Positions 6,540 to 10,968 of a stretch of 10,968 nt of DNA are shown one piece after another. The stretch's first letter is position 1; every line of letters starts with the position of its first letter. Made by a program: the position numbers and the translations under genes. This stretch comes from DATBIS01 sp036556805 (GTDB taxonomy: Bacteria; Actinomycetota; UBA4738; HRBIN12). The stretch lies in the NCBI GenBank assembly GCA_036556805.1, contig DATBIS010000115.1:1-10968 (forward strand), read 5' to 3'. The notes beneath the pieces were generated by a model. The model had not been told where the DNA came from. It was given only the letters and a program-made list of their open reading frames with translations, and ran no database searches.

Positions 6540-6753
6540 CCTCGTCGGCCTGGAAGAGGTCGTTCAACAGCGCGAGCGGCCGCGCGATGTCGATCTTGCT
6601 GTGCTGGTCGTCGCCCGCGACCTCTTCCGCGACCGGCAGCGCGCGCACGAGGTCCCAGAGGAAGCCGACGTCGACGTGCCGCTGGGCGCGGTCGACCGCG
6701 CGGTCGTGCAGCTCCTTCGTCGAGAGCCTCTCGAGCTCCTCGCGCGTCGGCAT
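6475..6753 (-). CDS. Small conserved-looking protein of unknown function (92 aa)
   Basis: A 92-residue acidic soluble protein, middle gene of the leftward unit. It starts 10 nt after the S9 peptidase stop and overlaps the PLP-enzyme gene's assigned start. The N-terminus is charged and helical (PTREELERLSTKELHDRAVDRAQRHVD), followed by a hydrophobic-patterned helix (VGFLWDLVRALPVAEEVAG), a polar stretch DDQHSKIDIARPLALLNDLFQADEG, and a helical end LGQALRPLYVDYLEEH. There is no signal peptide, membrane segment, cysteine or recognisable nucleic-acid-binding motif. It looks all-alpha. I have the impression that similar short proteins occur across actinobacteria, but I know of no assigned function. 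The codon pattern matches its neighbours, and its tight packing between two enzymes supports a real gene. ATG 6753 has no clear Shine-Dalgarno sequence, so translation may be coupled to the peptidase. Confidence 0.85.
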   Translation of the reverse strand: MPTREELERLSTKELHDRAVDRAQRHVDVGFLWDLVRALPVAEEVAGDDQHSKIDIARPLALLNDLFQADEGELGQALRPLYVDYLEEHGDD

Positions 6754-6763
6754 GCGGCGCAGC

Positions 6764-8752
6764 CTACTTCGCGTCCGGCGGCATGAAGCGCTCGAACCAC
6801 GCGAGCATGCGCGTCGTGAGGTCGATGGCCGCGGGGAAGTTCCGCACGCCGTGACCCTCCTGCGGATACAACGTGACCTCGGCCTCCACGCCGCTCGCGC
6901 GGAGGGCGCGGTAGAACTCGACGGCCTGACCGGGCGGCGTGCACTTGTCCTGGATCCCCGCCGTGAGGAGCGTGGGCGTCTTCACGCGATCCGCGAAGAA
7001 GACCGGCGAACGCGCGTGGTACTCGCCGCCGGGGCTCTCCGGTCGGTCGCGGAGGAAGTCCGCGTCCCAGTGTCCGATGTTCGAGTTGAAGTGCTGCGAG
7101 TGCCAGTCGGTGACGGGCGAGATCGCCACCGAGGCCTTGAACCGCGTGTCGCGCGTGGGCAGCCAGCACGACATGAACCCGCCGTAGCTGCCGCCGGTCA
7201 CGCCGATCCGGTCGGGGTCGGCGATGCCTCGCGCGACCAGCGCGTCGATCGCCGCGAGCACGTCCAGCGCGTCCCCGCCGCCCATGTCGCCGACGACCAT
7301 CTCGGCGAACTTGCGTCCGCGGCCGGTCGAGCCGCGCGGGTTCGGCAGGAGCACGGCGAAGCCGCGATCGACGAGCAGGGGCAGCGAGCCGCGGGGCCAC
7401 GCGTCCTGGTAGGACCAGACCGGCCCGCCGTGCACGACGACGATGAGGGGATACGGGGCCTCGGTCGAGGGAGTCGACAGCAGGCCCTCGATCTCGACGC
7501 CGTCGGGTGCGGTCCAGGTCACGACCTCCCGCGCGGGATGCAGGCCCCGGAGGAACCGCGTGCCGTCGTGCTCGGTGGATGCGATCGTCCTGGGCTTCCC
7601 GTCCTCGACGATCACCACCTCGGGCGGCCTCGACGCGGAGTGGAGGACGGTCGCGAACGCCGTGCCGTCGCCGATCGGCAGCCCCGCGGGGAACCAGTCG
7701 CCACTGGCCTCGTTCGTCGACCACGCTTCCTCCGACCGCGCGGTGGTCGCGTCGACCTCCAAGGCCACCGTCTCGAGCCCGCGGAGACCCATGCAGAGCA
7801 AGCGATCCGCGCCGCGCCATGCGAACGACGTCACGTCGACGCCGGGCGTCTCGACGCGACGAGGCTCGCCGCCGGCCGGGTCGACGAGCACGAGGTCGCC
7901 GGCGAGGATCAGCCGGTCGCTCGCGAGCGCCTCGACGACGGCGATCCGCGAGCCGTCCGGGGAGGGAGTGGGCAGGCCCAGCTGCACGTCGCTCCGCAGC
8001 ACGATGCGCTCGCGTCCGGTCGCGACGTCGATCACCGCGAGCGGCCCGGCGTACCAGGCCTCCTCGCCGGGGGATTCGGACACGATCGCGGCGACGGCGT
8101 CGTCGCCGCACCATGCCGCCTCCCACACGTTGAGACCGCCTCGCGACAGCGTGCGGACCGTCCCGTCCTTGAGGTCGAGCAGCCACAAGCGGCGCCAGGC
8201 CGAGTCGTCCTCACCCGAGGACTCGACGTCCGGCATCCACGCGGGCCGCTCGGCCTCGTCGGGACGGACGCTGCCCGAGCCGGAGGCGCCGGCCTGGTCG
8301 GCCCCGAGGCCGGCCGCGCCCAGCAGCAGGTGGCGGCCGTCCGGCGACCACGCGAGGTACTCCACGCTGCCCGGCACTTCCGGCAGGGGTGCCGCTTCCG
8401 AGAGGGAACCGGCCTCGAGCAGGAACGCCTGCGACCGGCCCTTCTGGACGCGGTCCGAGTGGAACGCGAGCCGCGTGCCGTCCGGCGACCACCGAGCACC
8501 GGCGTCCTCGTTGGGGCCGTTCGTGACCTGCCGGAGGCCCGCGTCGCCTTCGACCGACGCGAGGCAGATGCGCGTCTCCGGGGTCCCTTCCAGCTTGTCG
8601 AGCCGGATGCCGGTGAAGGCGACGGTCCGACCGTCCGGCGACACCGCGGGGTCGGTGGCGCCGGTGATCCGGCCGAACCCGGGCTCCATCGCGCGCCGGT
8701 AGTAGCGCTCCACTTCCTTGTACAGCGGCGTCTCACGCAGGTCTCGGTCCAT
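6764..8752 (-). CDS. S9-family serine peptidase (acylaminoacyl-peptidase/prolyl-oligopeptidase type) with N-terminal beta-propeller
   Basis: A 662-aa peptidase of the prolyl oligopeptidase family, which trims short peptides in the cytoplasm, with a propeller limiting access to the active site. Propeller repeats are visible as the recurring SPDG motif: AVSPDGRTVAF (36-46), RWSPDGTRLAF (88-98), LAWSPDGRHLLL (133-144) and TPSPDGSRIAV (262-272). The alpha/beta-hydrolase domain begins ~residue 410: HGGP (441-444, oxyanion region), NPRGSTG (471-477), nucleophile Ser522 in GGSYGGFM, Asp602 in GIQDKCTPPGQ and His634 in EGHGVRN. There is no signal peptide. A Gly/Ala/Ser-rich linker (~147-165) interrupts the propeller. 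It is the first gene of the leftward unit and is divergent from uvrA, with a -10-like TAGTAT 6 nt before ATG 8752. Peptide specificity (acylaminoacyl, prolyl or dipeptidyl) cannot be fixed from motifs alone. Confidence 0.96.
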   Translation of the reverse strand: MDRDLRETPLYKEVERYYRRAMEPGFGRITGATDPAVSPDGRTVAFTGIRLDKLEGTPETRICLASVEGDAGLRQVTNGPNEDAGARWSPDGTRLAFHSDRVQKGRSQAFLLEAGSLSEAAPLPEVPGSVEYLAWSPDGRHLLLGAAGLGADQAGASGSGSVRPDEAERPAWMPDVESSGEDDSAWRRLWLLDLKDGTVRTLSRGGLNVWEAAWCGDDAVAAIVSESPGEEAWYAGPLAVIDVATGRERIVLRSDVQLGLPTPSPDGSRIAVVEALASDRLILAGDLVLVDPAGGEPRRVETPGVDVTSFAWRGADRLLCMGLRGLETVALEVDATTARSEEAWSTNEASGDWFPAGLPIGDGTAFATVLHSASRPPEVVIVEDGKPRTIASTEHDGTRFLRGLHPAREVVTWTAPDGVEIEGLLSTPSTEAPYPLIVVVHGGPVWSYQDAWPRGSLPLLVDRGFAVLLPNPRGSTGRGRKFAEMVVGDMGGGDALDVLAAIDALVARGIADPDRIGVTGGSYGGFMSCWLPTRDTRFKASVAISPVTDWHSQHFNSNIGHWDADFLRDRPESPGGEYHARSPVFFADRVKTPTLLTAGIQDKCTPPGQAVEFYRALRASGVEAEVTLYPQEGHGVRNFPAAIDLTTRMLAWFERFMPPDAK

Positions 8753-8758
8753 GAGCCG

Positions 8759-8764
8759 ATACTA
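8759..8764 (-). promoter_or_regulatory. Probable -10 element (TAGTAT) for leaderless S9 peptidase transcript
   Basis: On the minus strand TAGTAT ends exactly 6 nt before the ATG at 8752, so with normal -10 placement (-12 to -7) transcription would start on the A of the ATG. There is no Shine-Dalgarno sequence and no room for one. No good -35 is visible. It probably drives the three-gene leftward unit. Confidence 0.6.
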
Positions 8765-8790
8765 CGGGAGGCCGTGTCGGCGCGCCCCCG

Positions 8791-8796
8791 TACACT
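8791..8796 (+). promoter_or_regulatory. Probable -10 element (TACACT) of a near-leaderless uvrA promoter
   Basis: TACACT, identical to the hexamer before uvrB, ends 8 nt before the uvrA GTG at 8805, predicting a leader of about 0-2 nt. No Shine-Dalgarno sequence lies between them and no convincing -35 is seen. It faces away from the S9 peptidase -10 element, with 26 nt between the two hexamers. Confidence 0.55.
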
Positions 8797-8804
8797 GGCT
8801 GACC

Positions 8805-10968
8805 GTGGGCACCGACCGCCTCGTCATTCACGGCGCCCGTGAGCACAACCTGAAGAACGTCACGCTCGATCTTCCCCGTGACAGCCTCATCGTGTTCACG
8901 GGCCTCTCCGGCTCCGGCAAGTCCTCGCTGGCGTTCGACACGATCTACGCCGAAGGCCAGCGACGCTACGTGGAGTCGTTGTCGGCGTACGCGCGGCAGT
9001 TCCTCGGCCAGATGGAGAAGCCGGACGTCGACTTCATCGAAGGGCTCTCCCCGGCGATCTCGATCGACCAGAAGTCGACCAGCCGCAACCCGCGTTCGAC
9101 CGTCGGCACGATCACGGAGGTCTACGACTACCTGCGTGTGCTGTACGCGCGGGTCGGCCACCCTCACTGCTTCAACTGCGGGCGTCCGATCGGCCGGCAG
9201 ACCCCCGAGCAGATCGTCGACCAGGTGATGGAGCTTCCCGAGGGCACGAGGTTCCAGGTCCTCGCGCCCGTCGTGCGCGGGCGGAAGGGCGAGTACGGCA
9301 AGCTGCTCGAGGAGCTCGCGCGCAAGGGATTCCCCCGCGCGAGGGTCGACGGCGAGGTGCGGGAGCTCTCCGAACCCATCCGTCTGCCGAAGAACTTCAA
9401 GCACACGATCGAGGTCGTCGTGGACCGGCTCGTCGCGAAGACGGGGATCCGCCGGCGCGTGGCCGACTCCATCGAGACCGCGTTGCAGCTCGCGGAGGGC
9501 ATCGCGGCGATCGCCGTGCAGACCGACGGACACGAAGAGGTGCAGAACTTCTCGCAGTCGCTCGCGTGCACGAACTGCGGCCTGTCGTTCGAGGAGCTCG
9601 CGCCGCGCAACTTCTCGTTCAACTCGCCGTACGGGGCCTGCACGACCTGCGACGGGCTGGGGACGCGGCTCGAGGTCGACCCCGAGCTCGTCGTCCCGAA
9701 CCCGGACCTCTCGATCGCCGAGGGCGCGCTCTCGCCGTGGGCGTCGAACACGCTCGAGTACTGGTACCGCGTGCTCGAAGCGGTCGCCGACGCGCACGGC
9801 TTCGACCTCGACACGCCGTGGAGGAAGCTCCCGAAGCGGCTCCGGGACGTCGTGCTGTACGGCAGCGAGGAAGAGGTGCACGTCAAGTACAAGAACCGGT
9901 ACGGGCGTCAGCGCGCGTACTGGACGACGTACGAGGGGTGCATCCCGAACATCGAGCGCCGCCACCAGGAGACCGACTCGGACACGGCGCGCGAGCGGCT
10001 CGAGCAGTTCATGCGCGAGATCCCGTGCCGCGCGTGCGGCGGGCAACGTCTGAAGCCCGAGTCGCTCGCCGTGACGGTGGGTGGGCAGAACATCGCGCAG
10101 CTCACGTCCCGATCGATCCGCGGGACGCTCGACTTCATCGAGTCGATGGAGCTCTCGGATCGCGAGCGCATGATCGCGGAGCGCCTGCTGAAGGAGATCC
10201 GTTCGCGGCTGGGGTTCCTCGTCGACGTCGGGCTCGACTACCTCACGCTCGGGCGCGCGGCGGGCACGCTCGCCGGGGGAGAGGCGCAAAGGATCCGGCT
10301 CGCCACACAGATCGGCAGCGGCCTCGTCGGCGTGCTGTACATCCTCGACGAGCCGTCCATCGGCTTGCACCAACGCGACAATCGGCGGCTGCTCGACACG
10401 CTCACGCACCTGCGGGACCTCGGGAACACGCTCATCGTCGTCGAGCACGACGAGGCCACGATCGTCGAGGCCGACCACGTCGTCGACATCGGACCCGGCG
10501 CCGGCGAGCACGGCGGCGAGATCGTGTACTCGGGCGACCTCAAGGGACTGCTCGAGGAGGAGCGTTCGATCACGGGGGCCTTCCTCACCGGTCGGCGCGT
10601 GATCCCGACGCCGGACGTGCGGCGCGCTCGAAGCGACCGGCGCCTTCGTCTGGAAGGCGTCCGCGAGCACAACCTGAAGAACCTCACCGTCGACGTCCCG
10701 CTGGGCTTGTTCGTGTGTGTGACGGGGGTCTCGGGAAGCGGCAAGTCGACCCTCGTGCAGGACGTGCTCCTGCGCGTGCTGATGCAGAAGGTGTACCGGT
10801 CGAGGCTGTTGCCCGGCAAGCACAAGCGGCTCACCGGTTGGGAGCAGATCGACAAGGTCATCGACATCGACCAGTCGCCCATCGGGCGCACGCCGCGGTC
10901 GAACCCCGCCACCTACACGGGCGTGTTCGACCACATGCGCCGGCTGTTCGCGCAAGTGCCCGAGGCGA
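8805..10968 (+). CDS. uvrA: UvrABC excinuclease subunit A (3' truncated by window)
   Basis: UvrA is the dimeric ABC-type ATPase that first finds DNA lesions and loads UvrB. About 721 of the usual ~950 codons are present. Seen: Walker A of the first half GLSGSGKSS (33-41); the conserved SPAISIDQKSTSRNPRSTVGT region; a zinc module C255-x2-C258-x20-C279-x2-C282; signature motif I, here LAGGEAQRIRLA (489-500) where the family has LSGGEAQ; Walker B I LYILDEPSIGL (511-521); the switch histidine in VVEHDEATI; and the second Walker A GVSGSGKST (~641-649). The second signature and Walker B lie past the edge. The two halves share an 18-nt exact repeat (8841-8858 and 10665-10682) encoding EHNLKN. GTG 8805 opens the conserved N-terminus RLVIHGAREHNLKNV. 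uvrC would be a plausible downstream gene but is out of view. Confidence 0.99.
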   Translation, partial: MGTDRLVIHGAREHNLKNVTLDLPRDSLIVFTGLSGSGKSSLAFDTIYAEGQRRYVESLSAYARQFLGQMEKPDVDFIEGLSPAISIDQKSTSRNPRSTVGTITEVYDYLRVLYARVGHPHCFNCGRPIGRQTPEQIVDQVMELPEGTRFQVLAPVVRGRKGEYGKLLEELARKGFPRARVDGEVRELSEPIRLPKNFKHTIEVVVDRLVAKTGIRRRVADSIETALQLAEGIAAIAVQTDGHEEVQNFSQSLACTNCGLSFEELAPRNFSFNSPYGACTTCDGLGTRLEVDPELVVPNPDLSIAEGALSPWASNTLEYWYRVLEAVADAHGFDLDTPWRKLPKRLRDVVLYGSEEEVHVKYKNRYGRQRAYWTTYEGCIPNIERRHQETDSDTARERLEQFMREIPCRACGGQRLKPESLAVTVGGQNIAQLTSRSIRGTLDFIESMELSDRERMIAERLLKEIRSRLGFLVDVGLDYLTLGRAAGTLAGGEAQRIRLATQIGSGLVGVLYILDEPSIGLHQRDNRRLLDTLTHLRDLGNTLIVVEHDEATIVEADHVVDIGPGAGEHGGEIVYSGDLKGLLEEERSITGAFLTGRRVIPTPDVRRARSDRRLRLEGVREHNLKNLTVDVPLGLFVCVTGVSGSGKSTLVQDVLLRVLMQKVYRSRLLPGKHKRLTGWEQIDKVIDIDQSPIGRTPRSNPATYTGVFDHMRRLFAQVPEA

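Noticed and set aside
5325..8752. A kynurenine/tryptophan degradation operon (kynureninase-like enzyme plus alpha/beta hydrolase as formamidase)
   Set aside because: The hydrolase has a full beta-propeller S9 peptidase architecture, not a kynurenine formamidase, and no dioxygenase is present. The PLP enzyme's substrate is undetermined.
8841..10682. 18-nt exact direct repeat (8841-8858 and 10665-10682) as a possible recombination or mobile-element repeat
   Set aside because: Both copies encode EHNLKN at the same position in the two duplicated ATPase halves of UvrA. It is conserved protein sequence, not a mobile-element scar.

Overview
The window is very GC-rich and densely packed. Codons favour G or C in the third position, GTG starts are common, gaps between genes are short, and several transcription units appear to be leaderless. 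Together with an actinobacterial-looking UvrB and UvrA, this points to a member of the Actinomycetota, probably a soil or sediment lineage outside the well-studied genera. The class cannot be fixed from sequence reading alone.

Layout, left to right. (1) The 3' end of an amino-acid-type ABC transporter ATPase runs in from the left edge (to 418). One nucleotide later comes a gene for a proline-rich, membrane-anchored extracytoplasmic protein, which probably starts at a CTG codon. (2) uvrB (1163-3181) is followed, with a 4-nt GTGA overlap, by a compact metal-dependent amidohydrolase (3178-4209). A molybdopterin-dependent sulfite-oxidase-family enzyme (4255-5328) comes next with its own promoter-like sequence. 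(3) A leftward three-gene unit starts at 8752: an S9-family serine peptidase with a beta-propeller, a 92-residue protein of unknown function, and a kynureninase-like PLP enzyme. It ends at 5325, sharing a CTAG tetranucleotide with the end of the sulfite-oxidase-like gene. That shared stop lies in the loop of a 13-bp hairpin, a likely bidirectional terminator. (4) uvrA starts at 8805, divergent from the peptidase, and runs off the right edge after about 721 codons.

Functionally, uvrB and uvrA encode two of the three subunits of UvrABC nucleotide excision repair. The five genes between them look like ordinary catabolic or housekeeping genes (peptidase, PLP enzyme, amidohydrolase, Mo-enzyme) with no obvious DNA-repair role. 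I see no rRNA, tRNA, CRISPR array, insertion sequence, phage gene or toxin-antitoxin pair, and no gene-free stretch over 100 bases.

I do not find a clear new biological system. The observations most worth checking are the hairpin embedded in both convergent gene ends, four leaderless-type promoters (two of them overlapping back to back), the probable CTG start, the alanine in place of serine in the first UvrA signature motif, and the unresolved start of the PLP enzyme.
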